A stretch of DNA of 64,000 nt from NCBI GenBank assembly GCA_963770035.1, contig CAVYON010000037.1, positions 1 through 64,000 of the forward strand, read 5' to 3'. A program made the position numbers and the translations under genes. Shown here piece by piece: positions 7,444 to 16,907 of this stretch; position 1 is the first letter of the stretch; every line of letters begins with the position of its first letter. Origin of the DNA: Roseiarcus sp963770035. Lineage in GTDB: Bacteria > Pseudomonadota > Alphaproteobacteria > Rhizobiales > Beijerinckiaceae. Below the pieces are notes generated by a model. The model was not told the DNA's origin. It searched no databases and saw nothing but the letters and a program-made list of their open reading frames with translations.

Positions 7444-9974
7444 CACTTGTACCCAAAGGTGCAGTTGATTGTGCTGGTCACGGGAGCTGTGGCGCCGGTC
7501 GGCTGTGTTGCGGCCGTCACCCAAAGCCCGTTGGTGAACTGAAGGCCGACAAGACTGACCGCGAAACCATCAGTCATACTTGGCGACAATGGATCGAACG
7601 TCGTGATTGCACTTGGCGTCGGACTGGCCGTTGAGTCGTACTCTTGAAGATAAGAGAAGGCCGCATTGTTATTATCGCAATGCACGTAATATAGCTGGTG
7701 CGCCGTCGTAAAGACTGACTGAGGTGTCTGGTTGATGCCTATCAGGTACTTGACCTGCATGCCGCCCGTTGTCGAACCCAACGTAGGCGCGGCCGTCATT
7801 GCCTGGTACATGCAACTCAGCCAGCCCTTAATGCCTTCAGCGCCGCTGCAAATGGTGGCGCCGCTTCCCGCCGTCCCAGTATCCGTTATCGAGATTGCAT
7901 TTGCTGGCGTGGTTCCCGAACCTTTTGGCGAAGTGATTGTTACCGATCCGCCGCTCCCGCCGCCCCCAGCGCCGGTCGGCAGGCCCGAGCCGCCGGAGAC
8001 GACGACGCTCGACGCGCCGCCGTTACCGATCACGGCGTAATAGGTCGAGGTTCCGGCGGTGAAGGCCATCCAGGAATTCGGCTGGATCACGTCCGCCTGG
8101 CCCGCGACGACGCTGACGCCCGAGCCGCCGAGCTTGACCGTGATCGCCGTCGAACCGGTGTTGTAGAAAATCGCGACGGTTCCGGTCGGGAGCGAATAAG
8201 CGGCCGTTGTCGCTGTCACATTCTGGACGCTATAAGCTGGCGTCGGGGTGAAGCCGCCGAACGTCGCGGAGAACGCGCCTGTGACGGGAACTGGAATTCC
8301 GCCCGCGTTGCCCTGAATCGTGACTGCCTGGGCGTTAGACGTTCCGGCGGCGCTATCCAGCGACGTGCCGGAACTGCCAAGGATGTCGGCCTTACCGATC
8401 GTGCTCGATCCTGCACCGAGAACCGGCATTCCGGAGATGCTGACGGAAGGCGTCCCTGAGATCGAGACCGACCCGCTGACCGGCTGCGTCGCGCCGGAGC
8501 CGTCGACCTTTAGGCCGTTGGCGCTGGTCGTCAGCTTGCCGTTGATTCCTGCAAGATTGCCGCCGGATTCGAGGGCGAGGGCCGATGTGTTCAGGTTCGT
8601 TCCGGCGTTTGCAGTGACGGCGCCGGAAATTGACGGAGTGCCGCTGATCGTTGCTGTTACGCTGTCCGAAGCGGAGGTAAGCGACCAGGTGCGGCCGGTC
8701 GACCATGTTCCGCTCTGAGTAACCGCGCCGATCGTGTTCGAGCCGGCTGAGAGCGCAGGGAGGTTCGAAATCGAGACAGGCTGCGTCGACGGCCAGAACG
8801 TTCCAGTAACCGGAACGGCGATCCCGCTTGCGTTGCCCTGAATTGTGATCGCCTGGGCGTTCGACGTTCCGGCGACGCTGTCGAGCGACATGCCCGAACT
8901 GCCAAGGATGTCGGCCTTACCGATTGTGTTCGATCCCGCTCCGAGAACGGGATTGCCGGAGATAGTGATGGAAGGAGTGCCCGAGATCGAGACAGATCCG
9001 CTGACTGGCTGCGTCGCGCCGGAGCCATCAACTTTCAGACCGTTGGCGCTGGTCGTCAGCTTGCCGTTGATACTTGCAAGATTGCCGCCAGTTTCGAGCG
9101 CGAGCGCCGACGTGTTCAGGTTCGTCCCGGCGTTTACGGTGACCGTTCCGGAGATCGTCGGCGTTCCGCTGATCGTGGCCGACACGCTGTCCAAACCAGA
9201 GGAAAGCGACCATGTTCGCCCAGTTGTCCACGTCCCGCTCTGTGTCACCGCGCCGATCACGCTCGAGCCTGTGGAGAGCGCCGGAAGGGACGCCAGCGAG
9301 ACGGGCTGCGTCGTTTGCCAGAAGGTTCCGGAAACAGGGACGGCTGTCCCTCCGCTGACGCCCTGGATCGGAAACGGATTTGTGGACGAGACGGCCGCCC
9401 CGGCGACGACGGGCGCGAACGGCCAGGCGTTCGCCACGGTGTTTGGCGAGCCTTGCATCACGGCGCCGCTCCCGCTTCCGCCCCCGCCCGCGCCGGTCGG
9501 CAGGCCTGCGCCCCCGGACGCGACGACGCTCGACGTCCCGCCGTTTCCGACGACGGCGAAGTAGGTCGCGGTTCCGACAGTGAACGCCATCCAGGAGTCT
9601 GGCTGAATGACGTCGCCCTGGTTGGCGGCGACGCTGATGCTCGAAGAGCCGAGCTTCACCGTGATCGCGGTCGAGCCGGTATTGTAGAAGATGACGACTG
9701 TCCCAGTCGGCAGCGCATAAGCGGCGCTCGTCGTCGTAACCGACTCGGAGTTGTAGCTTGGCGTGGGCTGAAAGCCGCTGAATGTCGCCGAAAACGTTCC
9801 GGTGACGCTTCCTGGATTACCTGGGGTAAATAGGGGCCCTGACTGGTTGCCGCCCACGGGGACGACGCCTTGGACCGCGGTGCCGCCACTATCGCGATAG
9901 GTCTGGGCCAGCGAACCATCGGAAAGCATGAGTGTAAGCGCCACTGCGCTTACACTGGCCAAGTATCTATTCAT
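7443..9974 (-). CDS. Large repetitive secreted phage protein (fibre-like)
   Basis: An 843-residue protein with a signal peptide (MNRYLASVSAVALTLMLSDGSLAQ) followed by TYRDSGGT, a motif also found after the signal peptide of the gene at 10204-10593. It is built from duplicated blocks. A module of about 95 residues (from GTFSATFSGF to GLPTGAGGGGSG) occurs twice, near residues 58-155 and 575-675. Between the copies, a block of about 185 residues (GAVTQSGTW ... TIQGNA) occurs twice in tandem (about 205-390 and 390-575). The unique C-terminus (about 690-843) contains Cys residues and ends CTFGYK. GAGGACAATC precedes the ATG. No enzyme motif is seen; host binding or surface display is inferred. Confidence 0.65.
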   Translation of the reverse strand: MNRYLASVSAVALTLMLSDGSLAQTYRDSGGTAVQGVVPVGGNQSGPLFTPGNPGSVTGTFSATFSGFQPTPSYNSESVTTTSAAYALPTGTVVIFYNTGSTAITVKLGSSSISVAANQGDVIQPDSWMAFTVGTATYFAVVGNGGTSSVVASGGAGLPTGAGGGGSGSGAVMQGSPNTVANAWPFAPVVAGAAVSSTNPFPIQGVSGGTAVPVSGTFWQTTQPVSLASLPALSTGSSVIGAVTQSGTWTTGRTWSLSSGLDSVSATISGTPTISGTVTVNAGTNLNTSALALETGGNLASINGKLTTSANGLKVDGSGATQPVSGSVSISGTPSITISGNPVLGAGSNTIGKADILGSSGMSLDSVAGTSNAQAITIQGNASGIAVPVTGTFWPSTQPVSISNLPALSAGSNTIGAVTQSGTWSTGRTWSLTSASDSVTATISGTPSISGAVTANAGTNLNTSALALESGGNLAGINGKLTTSANGLKVDGSGATQPVSGSVSISGTPSVSISGMPVLGAGSSTIGKADILGSSGTSLDSAAGTSNAQAVTIQGNAGGIPVPVTGAFSATFGGFTPTPAYSVQNVTATTAAYSLPTGTVAIFYNTGSTAITVKLGGSGVSVVAGQADVIQPNSWMAFTAGTSTYYAVIGNGGASSVVVSGGSGLPTGAGGGGSGGSVTITSPKGSGTTPANAISITDTGTAGSGATICSGAEGIKGWLSCMYQAMTAAPTLGSTTGGMQVKYLIGINQTPQSVFTTAHQLYYVHCDNNNAAFSYLQEYDSTASPTPSAITTFDPLSPSMTDGFAVSLVGLQFTNGLWVTAATQPTGATAPVTSTINCTFGYK

Positions 9975-10203
9975 GATTGTCCTCGTGGAAACGCAATTGG
10001 TGGGCCAGCAATGCGAAAGGCCGAGCGACGATGGGAAATGTCTGTGACGGTCGAAGAGGTTTCTTTACGTCCGCCGAGGCGGGCCTTGTCGCCGAGCGCC
10101 GGCTATTGCGGGGGGCGTTATCCCGGCTACCACGGGCGCTTGTGGGGTTCCGGGTTCGCTCTCGTTCAGACTTCCGTCGCGCCCACTATGGGCGCCGGCA
10201 AGA

Positions 10204-10593
10204 TCACTGGAAGTATTCGGCGTCGATAGTGCCCGACGGTGACATGATACGGAAGTTTGCCAGCACGGCCGGACCGGACAGTGAGATGCATGAGCTGGCG
10301 GGCAGCGGCTGTCCGACGGTCGGCGTCGGGGTGGTTGCGCCGTCGGTCGTATATCTCGCCGCAGCCGTCGAAGCGCAGACCGTCGCATAGCGAGCGCCCG
10401 CCGGAATAGTCAGCGCCGTCGACGACGCGGGTGAAAGATTGTGCTGGCCTGGCGGCAACGGCGTGTAGGCGTAGGGCAGCGGCACGACGCCTGACACGAT
10501 AGTGCCACCCGTGTCACGGTACGTCTGGCCGATTGCTTGGCAAACGCCCACCGATATGAAGCAGAGGACATACAGGTACTTCATGAAGTGCAT
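10204..10593 (-). CDS. Small secreted phage protein with TYRDTGGT motif
   Basis: A 129-residue protein: signal peptide MHFMKYLYVLCFISVGVCQAIGQ followed by TYRDTGGT and VVPLPYAY, matching the N-terminus of the 843-residue protein downstream. The rest (LTIPAGARYATVCAS, RYTTDGATTPTPTVGQPL) resembles a short beta-sandwich domain with two Cys. It probably belongs to the same surface or fibre assembly. The second Met (residue 4) is an alternative start. Confidence 0.55.
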   Translation of the reverse strand: MHFMKYLYVLCFISVGVCQAIGQTYRDTGGTIVSGVVPLPYAYTPLPPGQHNLSPASSTALTIPAGARYATVCASTAAARYTTDGATTPTPTVGQPLPASSCISLSGPAVLANFRIMSPSGTIDAEYFQ

Positions 10594-10938
10594 GGCTGCG
10601 GCCTATTGGGTTATCAGGTTCGCGGATCCGTCAGCATGTATTGGCGCGACAGGGAGACGGAGCGCCAATGAGGGCGCCGACGGACAATAGGACGCCGGTC
10701 GACCAGACCGGGCTAGCCGCAACGTTCAATCCGAAGTCGAATTGCCGGGGCTTTGCCGAGACTCAGACTTGAACGACGCGGCGCCCGTGGTCGGCGCGGC
10801 GGTCCATGCGCGCCGACTATCGCGAAGCCGTGGCCGGTCGCGATGAACGCAAGGCCGCAGGGCAGCCCCAAGTCCTGCGCGATGGTCGGCCGCATGTCGT
10901 TGTCAGTGCAGCGAGCCTCAGCACTGAGGGCGCTACCA
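10594..10938 (-). other. 345-bp gap between fibre genes, no confident gene
   Basis: No convincing gene. A short leftward frame at about 10620-10755 would encode a hydrophobic tail (FDFGLNVAASPVWSTGV...ending ANTC) but has no start codon in a sensible place. Another frame (10713-10895) is Arg/Pro-rich at its end. It may be the remnant of a small gene. Confidence 0.3.
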
Positions 10939-11763
10939 TCAGGAACTAGAAGGGCTGGCGAACATGAGATGGATCGACAGCCTCACCGCTCCAGCCGTGA
11001 ACGAACCGGTCCCGGTCAGGATCAGCGGCGTCGCGGAATATAAGGCTGTCGGGCCGATCAAGCCGTAATTCACCGATCCGGCCGCCACGTTGAGGGAGGA
11101 GCCAAAGGCGGACAACGCGGCGCCGGAGCCATAGCCGACCTCATAGGTTGTCGCACCGGTGATCGCGGTCACGACGCGCGCGCCGACCGCGAAGACGATG
11201 CAGTTCGCCGGGATCGACGGACCTGTGACACTCGCGCCGCTTAAACCTGAGACAAGCGACTCGATCACCGCAAATTGCATGGCCGCGCCGTTCGGCGCAC
11301 TCGCCACCGTATTGAAGGAGTCGGTGATCGTCCAGGCGCTCGAGCCGTTCGATTCGAGCCCCAGAAAGCCATAGGCGCAGTTGACGGCAAACGACGTTTG
11401 CCCGTTGATCGTGTCCGAGCCGGCGCGATTGATGGTAACCGTATTCGTCGTCGAGCAATTGCCCGTCTCGTCGACGATCAGAAGCCGCTCGCCAGGCGGA
11501 AAGTTTGCCGCAAGAGGGAGCGTCACGCTCTGCGCCGCCGAAAGCGACGTGTAAGCCACGATGCGATCGGTCGGGAGGGCGGTATAGCCGGCATTGGCGA
11601 TGGCTGTTCGTTGCGCCATGGCGACTGCCCAGCCGCCTGCAATCGATCCGTCGCCAACGTGGAGCCTATTATAGGTCGTGTCGACCACGCATTCGCCCTG
11701 CTGGGGCGTGAAGGCGGCGACTTGGCTCGCTGTCCCGCGGCGGAGTTGAAGCTGTTCGCTCAA
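10939..11763 (-). CDS. Phage tail fibre protein (N-terminal RRG tail-attachment domain)
   Basis: A 274-residue protein. The N-terminus (LQLRRGTASQVAAFTP ... NRLHVGDG) is the short domain found at the start of many tail fibre and receptor-binding proteins. The middle is Ser/Thr-rich beta sequence with WTITDSFN. The C-terminus (FTAGAVRLSIHLMFASP) matches the end of DUF2793-like fibre proteins. A TTG start overlaps the stop of the tail-tip gene (TTGA). It probably attaches directly to the tail tip encoded upstream. Confidence 0.7.
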   Translation of the reverse strand: MSEQLQLRRGTASQVAAFTPQQGECVVDTTYNRLHVGDGSIAGGWAVAMAQRTAIANAGYTALPTDRIVAYTSLSAAQSVTLPLAANFPPGERLLIVDETGNCSTTNTVTINRAGSDTINGQTSFAVNCAYGFLGLESNGSSAWTITDSFNTVASAPNGAAMQFAVIESLVSGLSGASVTGPSIPANCIVFAVGARVVTAITGATTYEVGYGSGAALSAFGSSLNVAAGSVNYGLIGPTALYSATPLILTGTGSFTAGAVRLSIHLMFASPSSS

Positions 11764-14282
11764 GGTGTAGTCCCCAGGTTGATAACGTCGACGACGGCGT
11801 CGGCCACGGAGCCGAAGTCATCGGAATCGGTCGGGTAGGTCGTCGTCGCGCCAAGCGTCAGCACACCGCCGCTCATGACCTGGACGGCGATCGGATGCGC
11901 GACTGCCGGGACAGGTCCGCAATCGACCGCGCGAGTGATGGGCGAAGCGACCGAACCGAAGTCGTCCGCGAGCGTCGGGCCGGCGTTTGCCTGACCGAGG
12001 TCGAGCGCAAACCCCGAGGCGATCTGTGCGGCGATCGGGTCGGCAGGCCCTATCGTCGGAGCGTAGGTATAGACGGCGCAAGTCGACAGTTCCTGCAAGC
12101 CGCCACCGAAGACATTGAACGACTGAAACTTGAAATGGAGCGTCATCCCGACCAGATTCAACGGCAGATCGTATTGAATTACCGCGGAATCAATTCGATT
12201 GAAGGCCGCGCCGGTCGAATGATAGGCGCCCGAGGTCCCCGAAAGACCGCGAGCGAGCCCGGTCAGATTGTAAGCGCTCGTCCCCGTCAGCGTCGCCGTC
12301 TCGTAGGCAACCAGTTCGGAGTTGACGAGCGAGAGGGTTGCGCCGGCTTGAGCCGAAGGCTGAGACGTACCGCCCAGCGTTCCGGCGCCTCCTACGAGGC
12401 TCACGGCCAGCCTGTTGGTCGAGTCCCATCCGTTCGCGAGTGGGAGCGCGGCAGTCAAGAAGCCCTGCCGCATCGCCTGCGTAATGGTCGCGATTTGCGA
12501 ATAGGTTGCGCCATCGACCGAGACATAGACGTTGGCGCCGCCCCATTGGGACGAGGAGCCGTAGCTCGCGCCGGAGGCGCCAAACCAGATTTGCGACGTT
12601 CCGCCCGTCGTCGAAAGAGGCGGCGAGTAGATGAACGGCGTGTTGACCGGTACGGCCGGGACGCCTTGGTTCTGATAAAAGCCGCTGGCCCCGACAGTCT
12701 GATAGAAGGCCGGGGTCGAGACGCCGGTCACAAGCTCCTCGCAGGTCAGGGCGAGTAGCCCCTTCTCGTCCTCCTCGATCTCGATTACACGCACCGGATA
12801 ATTGGACAGTCCAAGATTAGCGTCGGTAATCGTGAGGACGTCCATCGGGTCGATGAGACAGTATTCCCACGAAAGCTTGAAGATAAACTTGGTCCGAACA
12901 TAGAGTTCTCGCTGTAGGATCGCCTGGGCGACGATCGGCGCGATGACGAACGGGTCGCAAATCTCGTGCGCTGTGATGGCTGGCCCGACGCGGGGCCCGA
13001 AGATCTCGATCTGGCTTTGGTCGCGCGCCTCGACCGGCTGAGCCGCATATTGGTTGGTGCGGCTCAAAACCTCGATGCGTTGGACGGTCGGCAGCGAAAA
13101 GATGTCGACCCGCTCAACCTGCACGGGGTCCTTATTGCCCTTCTCGTCGATGAAATCGGAGTCGGTCAGCGCATAGACTGGCGTCACGTTCGGACTGTAG
13201 CTTGTGAGGTTTTGGGCGGCGAATGTGACGACAACCGGCTTGCCTTCGTCCGCGGTAGAGAAAGCGTATTGGCCTGGCGTCGGCATTCCATAAGTGCCGG
13301 CGGCGTCCGTCTCGGTTGCGCCGATGAAGACGAAGGGTTGGTTGGAGAAGGCGTAGACGACCCCGCCATCCGAAACGAACGAGGCCCTCGGGCAGAGGTC
13401 GACCAGCGCGGGGACGCCGCCTGTCGAGAGCGGAATCGGGGTCGGGATCGAGAATTGCGTTTGGTAAGTGGTTTCTGCGCCTGCGGCGATCGCGGTGTCG
13501 CCGTAGGGAATGAATTTCAGTTCGCCGCCGCTCCAGACGACCGCACAGTTCAAAAGTCGCAGCCAGCGGGTGAGGATCGAGTTCGCCGCCTCCTGGCTGT
13601 CGAGGACGGGCGAGAAGGCGATCCCCATTGCCTTGCAATAGGTCTGCAAGGACCCGTCGCCGCTCGAGCCGAAGAGCGTCGTTCCGTTAATGCTGGCGGC
13701 GTCGAAGCCGCAGCCGTACTGGGCGTTGGTCAGGAAATCATAAATCACCTGGGCCGGGTCGGCGTCGGAGCCGTTGACTCCGGTTCCCCAAAGTACGCCG
13801 AGAACCTCGAAATTGTGGTTGCCGATGCTTGCGGCGCCTCCCAAGTCGTAACCGGCCCCCCAGATGTACGCCGTTCCCCGGTACGCAAGAGCATTGTGGG
13901 GATACAGCGCCTCGAGATAAGGCCAAGTCGCCTGTGGAGTTGTGCCGTTGTAGTTTCCCAGTCCGAGCTGCGACGGCAGATAGATCGACTGATTCTTGTA
14001 GACCCAGCCGACCGAGTTGATCGGACCTTCGCAGAGCCCCATGATGAGGTCGGCGTAATAGGTATAATTCGCAGTCGACGAACCTCCGGTCAGACCGCCC
14101 TTGCCACCCGACCCCTTGCCGCCCGAGCCAGGGCCCACGTGGAAATTGGCGAACCACAATACATTCGCGGCGAGTTTGCTTTGGCCATAGACGATCGGGA
14201 TCGGCAGCGTCGAGGCAGAGGTCTGGATCTCGAGCGAAGTGTAATCCGGCTTCGCGTTCGGGTTGCGACCAAGCCAGCTCAT
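11760..14282 (-). CDS. Large phage tail-tip protein (GTA gp15-like C-terminal region)
   Basis: An 840-residue protein starting MSWLGRNPNAKPDYTSLEIQ, with IPIVYGQSKLAANVLW near the N-terminus and a Gly/Lys-rich loop (about residues 52-66). This type of sequence (VIYDFLTNAQYGCGFD, QILQREL-like VAQAILQRELYV, WEYCLIDPMDVLTITD) is the putative tail protein found in RcGTA gp15 and related siphophages. RcGTA gp15 also carries a TIM-barrel-like domain, which here sits in another gene (16904-19402). The C-terminus has a repeat of DDFGSVA. The ATG overlaps the upstream NlpC stop (ATGA). Confidence 0.8.
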   Translation of the reverse strand: MSWLGRNPNAKPDYTSLEIQTSASTLPIPIVYGQSKLAANVLWFANFHVGPGSGGKGSGGKGGLTGGSSTANYTYYADLIMGLCEGPINSVGWVYKNQSIYLPSQLGLGNYNGTTPQATWPYLEALYPHNALAYRGTAYIWGAGYDLGGAASIGNHNFEVLGVLWGTGVNGSDADPAQVIYDFLTNAQYGCGFDAASINGTTLFGSSGDGSLQTYCKAMGIAFSPVLDSQEAANSILTRWLRLLNCAVVWSGGELKFIPYGDTAIAAGAETTYQTQFSIPTPIPLSTGGVPALVDLCPRASFVSDGGVVYAFSNQPFVFIGATETDAAGTYGMPTPGQYAFSTADEGKPVVVTFAAQNLTSYSPNVTPVYALTDSDFIDEKGNKDPVQVERVDIFSLPTVQRIEVLSRTNQYAAQPVEARDQSQIEIFGPRVGPAITAHEICDPFVIAPIVAQAILQRELYVRTKFIFKLSWEYCLIDPMDVLTITDANLGLSNYPVRVIEIEEDEKGLLALTCEELVTGVSTPAFYQTVGASGFYQNQGVPAVPVNTPFIYSPPLSTTGGTSQIWFGASGASYGSSSQWGGANVYVSVDGATYSQIATITQAMRQGFLTAALPLANGWDSTNRLAVSLVGGAGTLGGTSQPSAQAGATLSLVNSELVAYETATLTGTSAYNLTGLARGLSGTSGAYHSTGAAFNRIDSAVIQYDLPLNLVGMTLHFKFQSFNVFGGGLQELSTCAVYTYAPTIGPADPIAAQIASGFALDLGQANAGPTLADDFGSVASPITRAVDCGPVPAVAHPIAVQVMSGGVLTLGATTTYPTDSDDFGSVADAVVDVINLGTTP

Positions 14283-14773
14283 GACACGGCGCCCGAAGGA
14301 AGCCCGTTCGTCGATGAGCGATGCCAGCAACTCGCGAATTTCGCCGAGCGCAGACGGTCGGCGAGCTCGGGCAAGCGCGCGATCTCGTCCTCGATCACGT
14401 AGCCCGCTGGCGAAAAGGCGTGACAGATCCTCAAGGGCGCGGTCGTCGTCACGATGCCTCCGTGGGCGAAACAACGCCCAATCTTGAACAGGATCACATC
14501 GCCCAAGCCCGGTGTGTCGACGAGGTGCGTGCGGGCGAGAAGGAAGCCGAGATAGCGTTCCTCGTCGCGGTGCAGCATCCAATCGCGCGTGTAGGGCCGC
14601 GGATCGAACGGGCCGACCAAGCCGAGGTCACAGTAAACGCGGACAAGCAGCATCGCGCAGTCCACCCCCACGCCCTTGACATCCGCTGCGTGATGATAGG
14701 GCGTGCCAATCCAGGCGCGCACCGCCGCGACGACCGCTGCGCGCTCCCTGCGCTCGCCAAGCAATTCGCTCAT
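14279..14773 (-). CDS. NlpC/P60 family tail peptidase
   Basis: A 164-residue protein with the NlpC/P60 layout. The catalytic Cys lies in GVDCAML (residue ~39), the His in FAHGGIVT and a polar third residue follows, with the usual WIGTPYHH beginning. Such peptidases sit at the tip of siphophage and GTA tails and cut peptide cross-links so that DNA can pass through the wall. It lies between DUF2163 and the tail-tip protein, as in RcGTA (gp14). Confidence 0.88.
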   Translation of the reverse strand: MSELLGERRERAAVVAAVRAWIGTPYHHAADVKGVGVDCAMLLVRVYCDLGLVGPFDPRPYTRDWMLHRDEERYLGFLLARTHLVDTPGLGDVILFKIGRCFAHGGIVTTTAPLRICHAFSPAGYVIEDEIARLPELADRLRSAKFASCWHRSSTNGLPSGAVS

Positions 14774-14787
14774 GTCAAGCCGATGCT

Positions 14788-15657
14788 TCAGTAAGCCGTC
14801 TGCGGTGGCGGGACATAGGGGAAGCCTCGGAAGTTCGCCACGTTGTTGAACCGGCCTTGACACGTCGCTTGCGTGTGATCGCAGCCCGCATAGACCGTGA
14901 AGGCGTCGCCCGCCGTCGGCGCGAATGGCAGCGGATACATGAGATTCAAAGCCGCGCCGACCGAGACGCTTTTCACCGTCGCGCGCGCATTGGCGTTGGC
15001 GCCCGAAGTCCAGACGAGCGAGCCTTGGGCGTGCTGCGCCGTCGCGACAGAGGTCAAGACCTGGCTCGAGGTCGAGCCCGATCCCGCCGTCCCGTTCGCC
15101 GCGTATGTACCGCGGGGGATGCCGCAACCTGCGTCGTAGAGCGTTTGAACGCACGTCGGCGACCAAAGGTTGCGCGGCATGTCGTATTGCAGGATCACAA
15201 GGTCGCTAGCGACCGTGATCGCGGCCCGCGTGCGGCCGACGGTGTCGACGGTCGAAATCTTGCCCCGGAACATGATGACGCCGCCAATGACCGAGCCTGC
15301 CGGTTCAGTCAGGAAGACGCGATAGCGAACGACCTCGGCGCCGTCGAAAGCCCCATCCCGAAGGGCGATCAGGAAAGGGGCGCCGTTTATGAGGTCCGTT
15401 GGCCGGGCGGCGATGGCGATCTGCTGCTTGTCGACATCGAGGCCAACGGTCCCCTTGTATTTGAGGCCGGCGACAAGCGGGCCGGTGCAAAGGAACGTCA
15501 GGCCGTTGTACGTGACGGGATAATCGACATTTGTCCAGGCGTAGACGGTCCCGGTCGTGGTCGTGAAGGTGAAGCACTCGGCGAACGCAATCGGCGCGTC
15601 GGGAGCGGCGCGGGCGGCGTTGATGAGGGTCGTTACGGCCCCTGTAGTCGCTTTCAT
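14788..15657 (-). CDS. DUF2163 family tail hub protein (GTA gp13-like)
   Basis: A 289-residue protein starting MKATTGAVTTLINAAR. The conserved beginning (CFTFTTTTGTVYAWTN, YNGLTFLCTGPLVAG) and the C-terminal part with YAGCDHTQATCQGRFNNVANFRGFPYVP match the DUF2163 family (baseplate hub). The Cys cluster (CVQTLYDAGCGI, CDHTQATC) is usual in RcGTA gp13, where Cys residues bind metal. The ATG overlaps the upstream stop (TGATG). Confidence 0.87.
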   Translation of the reverse strand: MKATTGAVTTLINAARAAPDAPIAFAECFTFTTTTGTVYAWTNVDYPVTYNGLTFLCTGPLVAGLKYKGTVGLDVDKQQIAIAARPTDLINGAPFLIALRDGAFDGAEVVRYRVFLTEPAGSVIGGVIMFRGKISTVDTVGRTRAAITVASDLVILQYDMPRNLWSPTCVQTLYDAGCGIPRGTYAANGTAGSGSTSSQVLTSVATAQHAQGSLVWTSGANANARATVKSVSVGAALNLMYPLPFAPTAGDAFTVYAGCDHTQATCQGRFNNVANFRGFPYVPPPQTAY

Positions 15658-16907
15658 CAGGAGGCCCGCACCGTTCGGAACTTGACGCTTTTCGCCGCCC
15701 AAAGCTGCGACATGAACTGCTCGAATTCCGCCGCGTCGTCGTCGAAGCGGCAGAGGAAGCCGAAATACCCTGTCCATTGCAGCACGGCTCCACTGGCTGG
15801 CGGGGTCGCAAAGGTCACGGTCCCCCCGCTCAGTGTGTAGCCGGTCGGATCGACGAGCGCGCCGGCCGCGGTAATCAGGGGCGAGCCGTAGTAACGGGTC
15901 GCGAGCGTCGGCATGAATGCGCTCGGAGCGCCCGGCGAGGGATCGATCTCGACCTGGGGAAAGGCGAGAGTGAACGTGTTCGAAGTCGATCCGACATAGG
16001 ACGGATACCAGGTCCAGGTCGTCACGTTGTCGTTGCCGACGATCGAGGCTCGAGCTGTCGAGGAAACTGCGTCCAGGACGCCCGAGACGGCGCAGCGCCA
16101 ATAGCCGGCGGCCGCGGCCGAGATCGTCACTGTCGGGCTCGAAGCCGAGCCGAGTTTGCCCGAGGCGGTGACTATGCCGGCCGAGAGGTCGAAGGTGGCC
16201 CCAAAGCCGTTGCTGGCGCCGTTGTCGAGGATCAATTCGCAGTAGCGGACGCCGCCTTGCTTGAGGTAGGCCGAAAAGGTCGTCGGGGCGCCCGCGATGA
16301 TCGGAATCGATGCTTCGGAAAGATAGTGCGCCCCGGTCGCGGTGCTGTCGGCCAGCAGAACCGCGAGCGTCCCGCTGTTCGGGTCTGTCTGAGACCCGGT
16401 GCGCGACATATTCGAAAGCCCGAAGCCGGCCGCGGTCAGGGCCGCCGAGTTGGCGAAGATGTTCATCGGAGCGTAGCCCGAGACGCCTTGGGCCGGGAAA
16501 ACGGTTGGCGCCGAAGCGGTCCAGGCGGAGGCGACGGGCTCGACGAACCCGCCGAGCGTGCGCAAAAGCTGGAAGACCGTCGTCGCGCCGTCTCCGGTCC
16601 CAAAGCCTTGCGCCGCAACGGCATAATCGGTCGGATCGTAGAAGACGAAGGTCCCGTATTGACCTTGACATTGCAGGAACAGGCCCATGAGCGCTTGAAG
16701 AGACTGCGATCCGATGGCGGCGCCGTAAGTGTTGCCCGGTGCGGAATTGAGCGCGTTGAAGGCGACTTCGAATTGCCAGATCGGGTTTTGGTAGAGCGCA
16801 TCGCGGACCTCGCGGCCCGAGACGTGCGACGCGATGATGGTCGAGAAGGTCGGCTTTTTGGTAAAGCTGATGTCCTGGCCCGCCAGCAGCGGGAAAATCG
16901 CTGTCAT
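15657..16907 (-). CDS. DUF2460 distal tail protein with inserted carbohydrate-binding-like domain
   Basis: A 416-residue protein, about twice the usual DUF2460 length. Residues 1-125 (HVSGREVRDALYQNPIWQFEVAF, GTFVFYDPTDY) and 350-416 (FLCRFDDDAAEFEQFMSQLW) form the family core. Between them about 200 residues (LSEASIPIIAGAPTTFSAYLKQGG, AAAGYWRCAVSG, ASIVGNDNVTTWTWYPS) look like a concanavalin/laminin-type sandwich. RcGTA gp12 is the distal tail protein, so the insert may add glycan binding. It is paralogous to the C-terminus of the gene upstream. Confidence 0.82.
   Translation of the reverse strand: MTAIFPLLAGQDISFTKKPTFSTIIASHVSGREVRDALYQNPIWQFEVAFNALNSAPGNTYGAAIGSQSLQALMGLFLQCQGQYGTFVFYDPTDYAVAAQGFGTGDGATTVFQLLRTLGGFVEPVASAWTASAPTVFPAQGVSGYAPMNIFANSAALTAAGFGLSNMSRTGSQTDPNSGTLAVLLADSTATGAHYLSEASIPIIAGAPTTFSAYLKQGGVRYCELILDNGASNGFGATFDLSAGIVTASGKLGSASSPTVTISAAAAGYWRCAVSGVLDAVSSTARASIVGNDNVTTWTWYPSYVGSTSNTFTLAFPQVEIDPSPGAPSAFMPTLATRYYGSPLITAAGALVDPTGYTLSGGTVTFATPPASGAVLQWTGYFGFLCRFDDDAAEFEQFMSQLWAAKSVKFRTVRAS

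Noticed and set aside
12966..14402. Long plus-strand ORFs opposite the phage genes
   Set aside because: Arg/Asp/Gly-rich compositions and exact overlap with strong minus-strand genes mark them as GC-driven shadows.
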